Shown: positions 10,395 through 22,077, numbered from the stretch's first letter. The stretch: DNA of 64,000 nucleotides from Dastarcus helophoroides (GCA_028583605.1 CM053329.1:2480001-2544000), one strand, 5' to 3'. Notes: generated by a model not told the origin, from the letters alone. Program-made: numbers and translations.

Positions 10395-11115
10395 GTGGAA
10401 TTTATCATTTTTAACTTTGGTGAATTTCATATTAACCGGAATGCAGATTGTCTGTTAGCTTATTTGTCAAAAGGAATTATATGTAAAACAAAATTAAAAA
10501 CGGTCATTACAAAACAACAATTTTTAGCGGATATTAGCAAGGATAAAATCATAGAAAAAAAACCCATAGAAAAAAAGATATCTAGAAGAACGAAGACGTT
10601 AAGAAAAATAAACTAAAATGGACCCCTTGATGAGGCACTTTGGAGCAAAACGATACTGGATAGCATTCGAAAACGGTTCTGCTGGATGAACCGTTGGCAA
10701 GAGTCAAGAGATAGCGTCGAAAATATATCATCCATGTAGGATCCAAAAGTACTCCTACACGATTCAAAGAAACTTTGAAACAATACTGTTTGAGAAAATC
10801 GAAATAAACGTGGCAGGACTATATCCAATATCAGAAGATGGAAACAAATCCAGGAAACAATCACCAGAGCAAGGGGTTTAAGATTTGCGGGTCCATTGGA
10901 GCTGCATTCGATCTAAGGCAGGATTTCTGAATCGGGAATTTTTCAAGAAGTGTGCCGCCTGCTTAAAATCTATAATATTCGAATTGCGTTTCTTCGCCCA
11001 AAATCCCATGAGGTAGTCAAAAGATTAACAGAACTTTGGAGGAACATCTCCCAAATGTCGTCCAAACATCAGGAAAACTGGAACCAACAACTACTGCTGT
11101 TTTTAGTAGCCTAAT
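10395..11115 (+). pseudogene. Ty3/gypsy-type pol relic (RNase H end and integrase)
   Basis: The first frame (about 10395-10610) reads the decayed end of a retrotransposon RNase H domain, with the NADCL motif that precedes the linker to integrase. Further on, in different frames, come pieces of integrase. These are a zinc-domain-like stretch near 10630-10710, the start of the catalytic core with VAGLYPISEDGNK near 10815-10855, and the later core and C-terminal side near 10900-11110. There QEVCRLLK and an HPQSDG-like segment in decayed form are followed by NWNQQLL. Several stops and frameshifts break it. No LTRs, gag or envelope were seen. The order and motifs fit Ty3/gypsy pol, and I make no closer family call. 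Confidence 0.75.
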
Positions 11116-11290
11116 ACGCAGTAACTAGTCAATATGGAAAAATATATTTAGGAATTTTTAGAAATTTTAGAATTAGAATACGTAAATATTTACTTTTATT
11201 TTTACATTGAGTATCTTTAATTATTTTAATTTTAAGAAGTATTTTCTTTAGTTTGTGAATTTATTTAAACAATTTGATATAAAACATTGA
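11116..11290. other. Spacer between gypsy relic and NUMT
   Basis: A very AT-rich stretch with no recognised feature. It may hold more mitochondrial sequence that has decayed beyond recognition by eye. Confidence 0.3.
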
Positions 11291-11293
11291 TTT

Positions 11294-11935
11294 GTGATGT
11301 CAACTATGCAATTTCTTACTTTAAGTTATTTTTATTTGTTATATATTTTTTCTTTTTTACTAAGATTATTCTCTGATTATTGTGAACAACTTATTAAGTT
11401 TATCAAAATCTGCTATTATTATAACTTTAATTTTAAAATAAATATCATTAATATTCATAAGATTTGTTTTCTTTATTTCTTCAATAGTTGTGTTTTATAG
11501 AGAAGAATATATGCTAAGGGATTTAAAATTAAAACGATTTATCATATTAGTATCAATATTTGCTTTATTTATAACATTAGGTAATAATTATTTCTACTTA
11601 TTTTATTAGGATGAAATGGGTTAGGATTAGTTTATTATTGTTTAGTAAGTTATTATCACACTGTTAAATTTTATAATTCTAGGATATTAACAGCTTTGAC
11701 TAATCGAATTGGTAATTATTATCACCAATTATTATTATTAACTATTGCTTCTGGAGGATGAAATTATATTCATTATAGTGAATTTACAAAAGTTAATTAT
11801 CCAGTAAAATTCATTTTTTTAATAATTATTTTAACTGCTTTTAATAAAAGACCTCAAATTCCTTTTTTTATAATTGTCAGCAGCAATAGCTACTCCATAA
11901 TAAAAGTACTGACAAGTCATGTGCTAATAAGTAAA
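11294..11935 (+). pseudogene. nad5: NUMT: nuclear fragment of mitochondrial NADH dehydrogenase subunit 5
   Basis: Read with the invertebrate mitochondrial code, this follows the N-terminal half of ND5: a hydrophobic start, then YREEYM, RFIILVSIFAL, LLGWNGLGLVYYCLV, YNSRILTALTNRIG, SGGWNYIHY and a decayed form of the AAMTKSAQIPF region ending near 11900. The Trp codons in LLGW (11612-11614) and GGWN (11759-11761) are TGA, which is Trp in insect mitochondria but stop in the nucleus. Some segments are frameshifted or diverged and the copy ends before the middle of the gene. It is a dead nuclear insertion. ND5 is normally a proton-pumping subunit of complex I. Confidence 0.85.
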
Positions 11936-12944
11936 ATAGTACAAAATTATTTATGCAGCCAAATTGCGTCATTATACGCTAAATTGAATTCCTTATTTCC
12001 TGAAACATCTGTTTGAAAGTGCCTAGACCTTACAAATAAATGCGGTGTAGTGAAGAAAACTTTTCTCCTTTAAAACAAACTTTCCAGTTACTTTCAAAGC
12101 AATTTTTTGGTCCACTCGCAAGTTTTCGCAATCAAAGGCTATAGAACTGCGGCGATTATTTCAAAGTGCTTGGCAACTCCTTGAGCGAAACTTTAAACAG
12201 CTTCGCGTAATTAAATTTATTTGCTTTCCGAAGAATTTAAATAGTTTTAGTAGTATGGCGTTTTTCCTATTAGCACCGTAATAGATTACTGTGTGTAGTA
12301 CATTTGTTAAGTTAATGCGACCGCTTCTTAAGGAAGATAATGAGATTTTTAATTCAACTGGGAAACCGAATGCGGCGGCTAAGTTTTATTGCCAACATGC
12401 GACCAAGTTTAACTAGTTTGATTGTTTGTTTCTTAAGAATATATAGCCAAGAGGCGAATTTCTAGACATCTTTCAATTATTTAAGTTAATTATTGTGAAC
12501 TGTTTTCTGAACTGATTTTATCTCCTTCTGAGCATACCTTTTCAATAGAGCCAAATAAAAAGAGAAAATAACATCAAAATAAAAAGCACTTGCGATGATT
12601 TTTAGGAAACGGTGGTGGGCTAGAATTCGTTGAACCTGTTACTAATTTGACGCTCATATTTGGTATCTCGGAAAAGGTAAGAGATAGTGTTGCTAGAATG
12701 GAGACAAAGTTGCCTGTCCAATTATCCAATAACATGTTTGGTGGAATTAAACAGATTCTCCTTTGTTTTGGCAAAAAAAGTTTTTTCTAAAAATTGATCT
12801 TTCTAGAGTCATTTGTGAGAATATTACCAAACAAAAACCATTTTTATGGCAGCTTTTCCAGGTCTCCAAGCTATCATTTTTTAGATTTTTACACTACCAT
12901 TATTAACTTCATTTTTTAAAATATGGATCTGCTTACTAACAAGT
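11936..12944. other. AT-rich non-coding DNA
   Basis: No supported gene. A short minus-strand frame near 12574-12774 shows no recognisable domain and was not accepted. Confidence 0.4.
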
Positions 12945-13559
12945 AAAGTACCCGAGGTGTACCCCACCGATTTTTTTTTATTTTGTGATATGTTATAGTA
13001 CATAACAAAATATTGGATATGTATTTTTTTTTAAATGCTAACTAGGCGATTTAAGTGGTGAAACCACCCCTTAAAATTAACCCCAAAAAACAGTTTTTCT
13101 TCAATAACTCAAGAATTAATTAGAATTTTTTGATGAAACAAACTCTCTGTTATTTCTCATAAAAAAGCGCTCCTAAAATCATATTGGTTATGTTAAAAAG
13201 TTTCTACCCCTAATTGTTATTGGGGTGAGTTTAATTTTTTTTCTTATATATCAACTTTTGAACAACTGAATTTTATCAAATTTAACAATTTTATTAAGAA
13301 CACTAAAAAATAAAATTGACATGTCTCGGGGTTTTACAAAAAAAATCCTTGAAAGGGGTGATTTATCCCTTCAGTTAATTTTTTTCTGTACAGTGATATG
13401 GAAAGTAAAACACAACATATGTTTTCAATTTTATTTCTATAATGATTATTTTGACATATATTTGCATTTACAGTGAAATAACGTAACGCCCCTATTTTTA
13501 TGACCCTTGGAGAACTCCATGGATTTGTTCATTATTAGTTTGCGAATCAAAAAATTTAT

Positions 13560-14150
13560 TTTTTCACCTTTCACTTATTATATGTTGATATTTCATCAAA
13601 ATAATGTATCAATAATTTTTTTAGATGCTAAATTTGTGATTTAGGTGGTGAACTCCCCAGCCCCTAAAGATAACCCCCAAAAACAGTTTTTCTTTAATAT
13701 CTCAAGAATAAATTGGAATTTTTCGGTAAAATCATTGTTACTTTATTTCTCATAAGAATGTGCTTCTAAAAACGTATCAGTTATGCCAGAGGGTTGCAAC
13801 TCCTAATTTTAATAGGGGTGGGTTTAATATTTTTCTCTTATACCAACTTTTAAATCCTTGAATTTTATGGAATTTGGCAATATTATTAGGAAAATTAAAA
13901 AATAAAATTGACCTGTCTCGAGATTTTACCAAAAAAAGCATTGGATTTACCCCTAGAGTCATTTTTTCTGTAGAATGATATAAATAATTAAACACAACAT
14001 ATGGTTTCAATTATATTGCTATAGAGCTTTTTCTGACATATAATTTGCATTAAAAGTGAAATAATATAAAACTCTTACCTTTATGAGGGTTGGCGATGGG
14101 ATTGATCATTATCAGATTACGGGGTAAAACATTCACTTTTTTACCTTCTA
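13560..14150. repeat. Second tandem unit of the foldback left arm
   Basis: This aligns by eye with 12960-13560 in the same orientation over almost its whole length. Shared landmarks are the GGTGGTGAA stretch followed by CCCC and AAACAGTTTTTCTT, the TTTCTCATAA string, and CACAACATATG followed by TTCAATT. Confidence 0.65.
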
Positions 14151-15197
14151 CTTATTTTATGTCGATATTTCAACAATATATATGTCAACAATTGAGTTTT
14201 AATTTGAAAATACTTTTTGTTTAGGGTCTCACCCCTAAAATTTATATTTTCGCTTGAATGGAAAGAAATGTTCTTTACTGAAAAGTCTCGAAACATTATA
14301 TTGTGCTGAAACAAATTTACATTTACCGATCATTTCAGTCAATATAGTTATATTATTAAGAAAATTAAAAACCAAAGTTGACCTCTCTCGGTTTTGTAAA
14401 AAAACTCATCCGAAGGGCTGATTTACCTCAAGAGTTAATTTTTTATCTGCAGTAATATAGAAAATTAATCGCAACATATATTTTCACTGTTACTGTTGAA
14501 ACATTTATTGTGACATACATTTTCCATTAGAAGTGAACTACCATAAAACTTTAATTTTAAGAGGTTTGGAAATCCCAAATCACAAATGCGACAAATTTGT
14601 GGCGCATATGCATAGGTTAAAATATATTTGATTGTATGGATTTTAAATATATTTAAAAATGTTTAAATTTTATTTTCTTGACGAATATAAGCAAAATTTA
14701 AAAAAGCCCAAGTCTGCTGAATAGAGAATTAAAAACCATTTCAAATAAGGTATCACACGCATCCTTGTTCAATTTAAAAATTTTAAAGGGGTAACTGTAA
14801 CTCCAGGTGGGTTGAAGGGAGAGGAATATAATTATGCCTTAAAAGTGTAATTTGATAATCTCAAATTTCGTAGATAATGAATTTACTTGCGTTACTTTTG
14901 GAACTTACGTTGTGTATTTAATCCAAAACTGGAAGAGATCAACTTTGGTTTTTAATTTTCTTAATAATACTGCTACATTGACCGAAATGATCGGCAAATG
15001 TAGATTTTTTCTGCACAATAATATTTCTTTACATTCAAGCAAAAATAGAAATTTTATCTGTGAGACTCTAAACAATAAGTATTTTCAAATAAAAACTTAA
15101 TTTTGATGGAACGGACTGGTCCTTGGTTATCTTCAAAAATAGAAATACAGAACTTGTCCCCTGAAACCAAGAAAGATTAAAAAACACAACAAAGGTT

Positions 15198-15240
15198 GCT
15201 CTAATGCGTTTCGACAGCCAAGCTGTCATCTTCAGAGAGA
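15198..15240 (-). ncRNA. Hammerhead ribozyme-like motif, PLE family A
   Basis: The minus strand has CTCT/AGAG stem I, CUGAAGA, the perfect 6-bp stem II GACAGC/GCTGTC with loop TTG, and GAAA. The stem III segment reads CGCAUU instead of CGCGUU, which weakens stem III. Confidence 0.65.
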
Positions 15241-15353
15241 AACTAACATCTAATCTTAAAATTAACCCTTATATACTAAAAATATTCACTTCGTGCGTGA
15301 TCGGCTGCACCCGAATGCGCATCCAATCATACACGTCGTTGTGTCACAATTTC

Positions 15354-15962
15354 TTATCTATCAACCTTAACTATTTTTAACAGAGATGAATGGCCTAAAG
15401 GTCCAGCGCAACCATTCATAAGGTTGTTTCCAGCCTTATGGATGGCTAAGCTCTCACATGAATTTAACATATAATTCTTATTAACTACTCTTAACAATTT
15501 AATATTATTATCTATCCTATGATCTAATTCAAAAGCATGTCGAGCCACACTTGACTTCTCAGTTCTTCCGTACCTTAAATGAGCCAAATGTTCTTTCAGT
15601 CGGATTTTAAGAGATCGTCTAGTTTGCCCGACATACTTTTGAGGACAATCCCTACATGAAATTTGGTAAATACCAGACTTATCTATTTGCTCTACTTTAT
15701 CCTTTAAACTACCCAAAAGCGAATTTAATTTTCCGTTAGAAGTATAAATAACCCGAAAGCCCTGGTTTCGTCAAATTCCACCCAAACCCTGCGTGAGCGA
15801 GGGTTCAAATGGAAGTGAGACGAATTTAAAGATTTTGTTTTCATTAGCTCGGAAAGTTGTAGTATTTACCAATTCACATTTGAATTTTTTCTTATTAATA
15901 ATTTTATAAATAATATTTGGATCGAATCCATTAACTTCAGCTATATGTTTAATTGTCTTCAA
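15354..15962 (-). pseudogene. Penelope-like GIY-YIG endonuclease
   Basis: Two frames separated by a stop near 15768 give the linker with NIIYKIINKKKFKCELVN, then the endonuclease: SGIYQISCRDC, KYVGQTRRSLK, the helix with LKEHLAHL, CESLAIHKA with the conserved Glu, and NGCAGPLGHSSLLK at the end. The CX2C pair between GIY and YVG is typical of PLE endonucleases. It would nick target DNA for insertion. This copy is very similar to 60650-61219 and is inactivated by the stop and loss of most of RT. Confidence 0.85.
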
Positions 15963-15974
15963 CTCCTTTCTGAA

Positions 15975-16399
15975 TCATTCCCTACTAAGAGGAAGACTCA
16001 GAAGGCGATGGGCAAGGAAGTTGAAACTTGCCATTTTTTGCTGTATGCAATGGTTAGAATCGGAAGTTATATAGCGGAAGGTACTGGAATCTTTCCTATA
16101 TACATCAAATTCTAATCTATTTTTATTCCTAATAACTAAAGTGTCTAAAAATGGTAAAGCTGCTTCTTTCTCTAATTCTACGGTGAATTTAACTGTTGGA
16201 AAACGTGAATTTAAAACATCAATGAAATTATCTAAATTTTGATTTTTTGTGTCAAAAATAGCAAAAATATCATCTACATATCTAATCCATACCCTAGGAA
16301 ACAAACTACATTCATTTTTAAGACGTCTTTCAAAAACACCCATGAAGAGCTCTGCCATTGAAAGGTGACAAAGGATTTCCCATGGCTGCTCCCTCAAAA
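15975..16399 (-). pseudogene. Penelope-like reverse transcriptase, C-terminal part
   Basis: The 140-residue frame contains the RT catalytic motif RYVDDIFAIF (YVDD at residues 40-43) and a downstream segment with LPFLDTLVIR typical of the PLE palm/thumb region. Just upstream, in another frame, the minus strand reads the conserved motif GNPLSPF. A single extra base separates it from the frame continuing MAELFMG, so there is a 1-bp frameshift. The rest of RT is missing at the truncation point. In an active element this enzyme performs target-primed reverse transcription. Confidence 0.85.
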
Positions 16400-17072
16400 C
16401 TCAAAACTTAATTGTTGGCATAGTATATTGATGAAATATCGGCATAAAATAAGTAGAAGGTGAAAAAATGAATGCTTTGACTCGCAATCTGGTAATGCTC
16501 AATCCCATCACCAACCCTTATAAAGGTAAAAGTTTAATATTATTTCACTTTCACTGCAAAATATATGTCAGAAAAAGCATTATAGCAATAAAATTGAAAC
16601 GATATGTTGTGTTTTACTTTCCATATCACTGTACAGAAAAAAATTAACTCAAGGGGTAAATCACCCTTTTCAAGGATTTTTTTTGCAAAACCCCGAGATA
16701 GGTCAATTTTATTTTTTTGTGTTCTTAATAAAATTATTAAAACTAATAAAATTCAGTTGTTCAAAAGTTGATATATAAGAAAAAAAATTAAACTCACCCC
16801 CATAAAAATTAGGGGTAGCCACTTTTTAACATAACCAATATGATTTTAGAAGCGCTTTTTTATGAGAAATAACAGAGCGTTTCATCAAAATATTCTAATT
16901 AACTCTTGAGTTATTAAAGAAAAACTGTTTTTTGGGGTTAACTTTAAGGGGTGGTTTCACCACTTAAATCACCGAGTTAGTATCTAAAAAAAAATATGTG
17001 TCCAATATTTTGTTATGTACTATAACATATCACAAAACGAAAAAAATCGGTGGGGTACACCTCGGGTACTTT

Positions 17073-17390
17073 CCCCGAAGTTTCATTTTCCGTAAGAGCG
17101 ACAATTACAGCGATGTACCATACCACATGTTGTCTATATTTATTTACGTTAACGAATGTTTCAAGAAAAAAGAACATTAAATATAGCCTTGTATAGTCCT
17201 GATTTGCCGGTGGGTAATGTTGTACAGGTGTCCGCAAATTTAACCGACAACGCTTGACTATAAATTCAGGTAATTCAGGTAAATAAATATGATCTATGAA
17301 AATATTGTTTAGTTTTCCATGATTATATCTCGGGTAATTTTGATTATTGGATAGAGGTCAACTTTCTCTATACTCTAGACTAGTGTTTCC
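17073..17390. other. Spacer
   Basis: Nothing recognised apart from AT-rich sequence. Confidence 0.4.
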
Positions 17391-17445
17391 CAACCGGTGT
17401 GTCGCGACACACTGGTGTGTTTGTCGGAAGCTTCCAGGTGCGTCT
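17391..17445 (+). mobile_element. Possible end of a hAT (Charlie/SPIN-like) element
   Basis: TAGTGTTTCCCAACCGGTG followed by a GTGTCGCGACAC palindrome resembles the 5' ends of hAT elements with CAGTGTTTCCCAACC-type termini. No matching opposite end was found in the next kilobase, so this is probably a fragment. The identification is from memory of such ends. Confidence 0.4.
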
Positions 17446-18169
17446 CAAATGTATAACTTTTTTTTAGTGCTCACAATTTATAGAGCCGAACATGAGGACG
17501 ATTCTTTTTTGATCGTCAAAAAATAAAAAATTCACCCATATGTCTCTTTCAAAAAAAAAGGGAAAAGCTGTTCTAGACTCTACACGATGATTCTATTTGA
17601 TACATTTTTAAATTATAACTAACTCTAAACTTTGTCATTGGAAAACAACTGTCAGGCTATTTGCATGTCTTCTATCACGCTATAGGTAGCAATTCTTTAG
17701 CGATTTCTTCCGTTGTTATTTATATCGATTGGGAATTTCACAAAATAAAATTCTATTTTGTAAGTGACTGATCAAATATTTTAAATGTTATTAAAGAAAA
17801 ACGTACTAAAGAAAAATCAACCCTAGGAATCCCAGGTCCTTGTAACTTTTATTCAAATTGTAGATCAACTTCCAAGTCCCTCTTTGGAACAAAGTAAAGG
17901 GTAAGACGAGATTCGCTTCCATTTTGTGCAAAAATTAATTTACCTAATGGTTTTTTTTCTTTTCATTTCATAGAAATTGATTCGTGCCTTTTGCTCAAGT
18001 TATATCTGTTTGTGAATCAATTATGGCGAAATTATAACAAGCGTGTCAAAACTGTCATGTCAAGTCAAATTTACTTATTGTAGAACTGTCATTGCCCAAG
18101 AAAAATAATCACTGCTAACATTCAGTAATGTACTGAAAACTAGCTAGAAAATACATAACATGCCATGCA
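17446..18169. other. AT-rich non-coding DNA
   Basis: No supported feature. It may include decayed internal sequence of the hAT-like end at 17391. Confidence 0.35.
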
Positions 18170-18171
18170 TA

Positions 18172-19852
18172 CAGTCTGCCCCACCGGGAATCGTCGCGAT
18201 CCATTATCTAAAACATTTGAAAATTTTGCAACTTAGCAAAGTCGACAAGTTCAGCACAACTAAAATATTCGCAAAATTGTAGTATTTTCGGTTTACCAGA
18301 AGTTGACACCAATTTCGTTATTTTAAATAAGATACTCTATATATTTTTGCTTTTTTAAATTTTATTTAATATTTGAAAGCCAGTTTGGATCCTAGTTCCT
18401 AGTTCTTGGGTTTGGATTTTTATAAAAAAATTGACAGCTGCAAGGTCCCACGTAATTTTTTGTATCTTTTTCCAGAAACTACATATTAATTTCATATTTG
18501 GTACATAGGTAGAACACATATGAAGCTACTTTGCACATTTTTCATAATTAAAAAACATTATACCGGGTGGTGAATTTACGACTCTATATTTTAGTAAATT
18601 CAAACAGTGATAACTTTGTTATCTCAAAGGAAACACCATATATTTTTTTAACTTATCTTCTGCAGATTTAAGTTACCTTTCAACTGATATAGGCATTGTG
18701 GGAGTTTCTTTTACAACTTTTAGAAATAATTGCAATTTTAACTTTTATTTTTTTATTTTAGACATTAAATTTTTATTGAGTAGCATATCAGTGACCTAAT
18801 GAATAGAGACAAATTGAAAAAAAAAACAATCGATATCGACATTTAAATTATGAAACAATCAATCATCTTATTTATAGTAGTTTATAGGGTGTGATGAAGC
18901 TAAAATTAAAACATGTCTAGTTGACATAATTGGAAATGCTATTTCGACATTTTTATTATAAACAACATATTTTCTTCTATCTGATTTCTCTTTGATGGAG
19001 TTTAAGTTTGTGAGATTTTCTACCGTTCGCTTTACTGCATTTCATGAAGGCTTTACCTCATTACTAAAAAAGATGGTCAAGCATATTTTTATTTTAGCTT
19101 CACCACATGCTATGAAATAAACTATAAATAATTTGACAAATGGTTTTCTGATAGTTTAGTTGTCGATAGAGATTATTTCTACTCATAACGTCACTGATAT
19201 GCGACTCGATAAGAGTTCTTTTAGTGTGAAATGAAAAAATAAAAGTAAAAAACATCAATTATTTCTAAAAGTTGTAACAGCAACTCTTAGAGAGCTTATA
19301 TCAGGTAAAAGATATTTAAAATCTACATAAAATAAGATGAAAAAATATAGTGTGTTCTATTTAAAATACCAAAGTTATCGCTGTTTGAATTTATCAAAAC
19401 GTTTGGAAGGGAATTCAACACTCGGTATAACGTTTTTGAACTTATAAAGTTGTGCAAGGTAGAGCCTAATATGTTTTCTACTTAGGCATTGAATATAAAA
19501 TTGATATCTGGGTTCTGGAGAAAGATGCAAAGAATTTCGTAGCACCTTGCATCTGTCAAATATTACATAAAAATCCATTTATCTCAAAAACTATAAATTT
19601 TAAGAACAATGTTTGTTTTTTAAAGCGGCCTTAAAATATTAAATACAATCCAAAAATGCAAAAATATATAGGGTGTCCCTTTTAAAAGAACGAAGTTAGC
19701 GTCAACTTCCGGTATAACCGGAAGCACTGCAACTTTGCGGATATTTTAGCTGTGTTAGCTCCGTCGCCTTTACTGAGCTGTTAAACTTTTAAACTTTTTA
19801 GATAGGTACTTTGTCAGATATCGATCGCGAAGTTTCTAGGTGGGATACACTC
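18172..19852. mobile_element. Long-TIR palindromic element (Tc1/mariner-like, non-autonomous)
   Basis: The left part (18172 to about 18800) and the right part (about 19185 to 19852) are diverged inverted copies of over 600 bp. Matching landmarks include GAAGTTGAC, CTATATATTTTTGC and TTCAAACAGTGATAAC against their complements on the right. The ends read CAGTCTGCCCCACC and GAGTGTATCCCACC next to TA, consistent with a TA duplication. The subterminal segment with GGAAGTTGACGC, AGGACACCCTATATATTTTT and a TTTTTGGATT string is shared with the transposon at 38778-41945. No transposase is present. Confidence 0.7.
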
Positions 19853-19854
19853 TA

Positions 19855-21943
19855 TAAGATATTAAAATAAAATGTACTGTAGTATAACTGTCACGGAAAT
19901 AGAATCTGCACAAATTACCCATTGACTTTTGGTTGACAGTTTTGTATTTAAATCCTTACGGCAAGTTCACTAAACCATAGGCATATTACCAAGCAAAACA
20001 TTTTTATTTACAAAGGCTGTAACTGTTGATATATGAATTGCAATATAATGAAAAATATTTTTTTGTGAAACGCATGTGGCATGAAATATGTGCTTATGTT
20101 AGGAATAGTTTTGGAGACAAAATTTGATTTTTATGTATTGAGTTTGAAGACGAACTTTTCGCTTTTCTGTGAAAATTTAACCGTAAATTATAAAAGCAAT
20201 TTCCGTGGTGCGCATTTTTGGCTTTACCAACGATTTTAAAATTTGAATATTAAACTTGCAATCTTTTCTTAAATTTTTTTTTCGCTCTATATAATATTGA
20301 CATTTTCTTAGAAATTTTTACTTTAATCTAAATACCTTACCGTTTTTCTAAAACTTTTGTTATTTCAAAGTATAATTAAAAATAACAAAAAAATAATAGT
20401 TTGATATGTAAATGAAATTATAGAAAATTCGGAATGTCGAAATGAAAACTTTACCTGAAGAAAATGTTGACATTTCGACTTCAAATTCGAAAGTAAGACC
20501 TTAGAATGGATTTTGTTCCAAAAGTTAATTTCAAAACTTAGAATTTCTAAAAATGTCAAAATGTTTCAAGAAAATGATTCAGATTTCGAGATTAGAAGTT
20601 TGACATTTATTTTTTTAATGAATTTAGTTCTTATCTTGAAATCTTGATTTGTTTTTCTTAAAATTTCACTTTTAATCTCAATACTTTGATTTTTCTGTTG
20701 GAATTTTTAGTTAATATTCAAAATTAAAAATTTCTAAAATGTAAGTCTTATTCTGACAAAATGGTGGTAACTTCGAAAGGTACATATAATTATCTCACGA
20801 CCAATACAGACAACGCTCAAAGTTCATATTTATGTGCATTTTCAATTTTCCTTTCATACTGGAATTATAGAGCCGACCATTTCTAAAATGCCCCCATGAC
20901 CCAGTTCGGGATGGTTGGCAGGTTTTACCCATTGGGTGATCAATGTGTATTTTGTTCAAAGTTTGGTTTACTAATCTTTTAGTAGGTATCTTATATTTCA
21001 GCATTCATGAAGTAAAGGTTAAACCAATTAACTATTTTATTTTACAAATTGGGAGATTTTAAAAGAAGAATATTTCGTAGGTAGTTCAAACAATTCTATT
21101 TTCTTACCAATCCATCAGCACCTCTCGTTTGAGTAAGATATTAGATGATGTTAAACCTTTTATCAAGGATTAATAATAATTAATTCAGACCTAAATTATA
21201 AAAGCTTAGTGTCTAAAGTAAGAACGGTTGCTTTCAGGAAAATTAAATTATAAGTAAACTGGAAAACTTGCACAGACAAAAAGGTACAAAAGAATCGGCA
21301 GCGGCGGTCTCGAGAGACAAAATATAATATGGAAATGTCCGTAACTTACAAAGAGGCCAAATTTTCTCAAGATGTTTCGGTGTTTCTTTTTGCATTAAGG
21401 TATCATGCATATATGCATGATACTGCCTTAGAGAGGCTGACAGTAGCTATTGCGTGTTTTTGGCATATTCGCGTGCTGTAAATTTAATGAGTTTAATGTT
21501 ACTTAATGGAGAAACTCAAATAATATTTGGAAATTAAAAAAAAATTTTTAAAGCGAAGCATTATGTAAAATTTATAACAAAATTAGGGTCAAATTTTCAA
21601 CTGTTATCAGAATTTTATGAAATAAACCTCAGACTAAGAATTTTCACATCAAAAATTATATTTTAATCAATTTAATGTTCTACAGGTCTGTTATTTGACA
21701 ATAATCAGCCTACTTAGAGATACATTAAATGAAAAATAACGACCAAGGGTATTATGAATATCTATAAAGCCCTTGGGCATTATAAATCTACAACACGTCA
21801 TCATGCTATCATTTTGCTGTGCAACGGAGGCGATTACAAACAATTTTGATTTTTACTCTCTTTTAGATAATAGATGTCAAATTAATTATGCGTAAATGTC
21901 AACAAAAAAAATAATTCGAATTAAAAAGCAGATTTGCAGGACA
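19855..21943. other. AT-rich DNA, no recognised gene
   Basis: Contains short non-coding-like frames and one perfect 22-bp palindrome (21401-21422). No domain or element was recognised. Confidence 0.4.
21401..21422. repeat. Perfect 22-bp palindrome
   Basis: TATCATGCATA followed directly by its reverse complement. It is an isolated perfect palindrome, and the flanking AAGG and CCTT extend the inverted symmetry imperfectly. Function unknown. Confidence 0.7.
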
Positions 21944-21951
21944 TTAAAGGT

Positions 21952-22077
21952 TGAAGGCACCATGGGTGTTAAAGGATAATAACGTCCTCGGTCGACGTAC
22001 ATCCCTCGGGCCAAAGCTCTTTGGGAAGTACACTGTCGACCTCGGTGCGGTATTACCCTTATAGCAGCCTTGGTACC
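21952..22077. mobile_element. 126-bp palindromic MITE with 8-bp duplication
   Basis: The sequence folds into one imperfect hairpin. The left arm GGCACCATGGGTG...CCTCGGTCGACGTAC pairs with the right arm GTACACTGTCGACCTCGG...CCTTGGTACC around the loop near 22000-22022. It is flanked by the perfect direct repeat TTAAAGGT (21944-21951 and 22078-22085). It is noticeably more GC-rich than its surroundings. Superfamily unknown; an 8-bp duplication would suit hAT. Confidence 0.7.

Larger units (their letters stand above)
15103..16402 (-). mobile_element. 5'-truncated Penelope-like element, family A
   Basis: A 1300-bp insertion flanked by the perfect 11-bp duplication AAAACTTAATT (15092-15102 and 16403-16413). 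The empty site can be read in the opposite arm of the host foldback element. On the minus strand it contains, in order, the end of reverse transcriptase, a linker, the GIY-YIG endonuclease and a terminal arm with the family A hammerhead-like motif. It is cut off inside RT at 16402. The order RT then C-terminal GIY-YIG is diagnostic of Penelope-like elements. Confidence 0.9.
12945..17072. mobile_element. Foldback element with long inverted arms of ~590-bp units, split by a PLE
   Basis: The termini are inverted repeats beginning AAAGTACCCGAGGTGTACCC (12945 and its complement ending at 17072). The left arm contains at least two tandem, diverged units (about 12960-13560 and 13560-14150) sharing recognisable segments such as CAGTTTTTCTT, AATAAAATTGAC and CACAACATATG, then a third partial unit. 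The right arm (about 14840-15102 and 16403-17072) repeats these in reverse order and complement. A spacer lies near 14560-14840. Without the 1.3-kb PLE insertion the element is about 2.8 kb. No transposase frame was found and no clear flanking duplication was seen, so the superfamily is undecided. Confidence 0.7.

Noticed and set aside
10582..10864. Minus-strand ORFs over the gypsy relic
   Set aside because: The plus strand reads retrotransposon RNase H and integrase motifs here. The minus-strand frames are antisense shadows.
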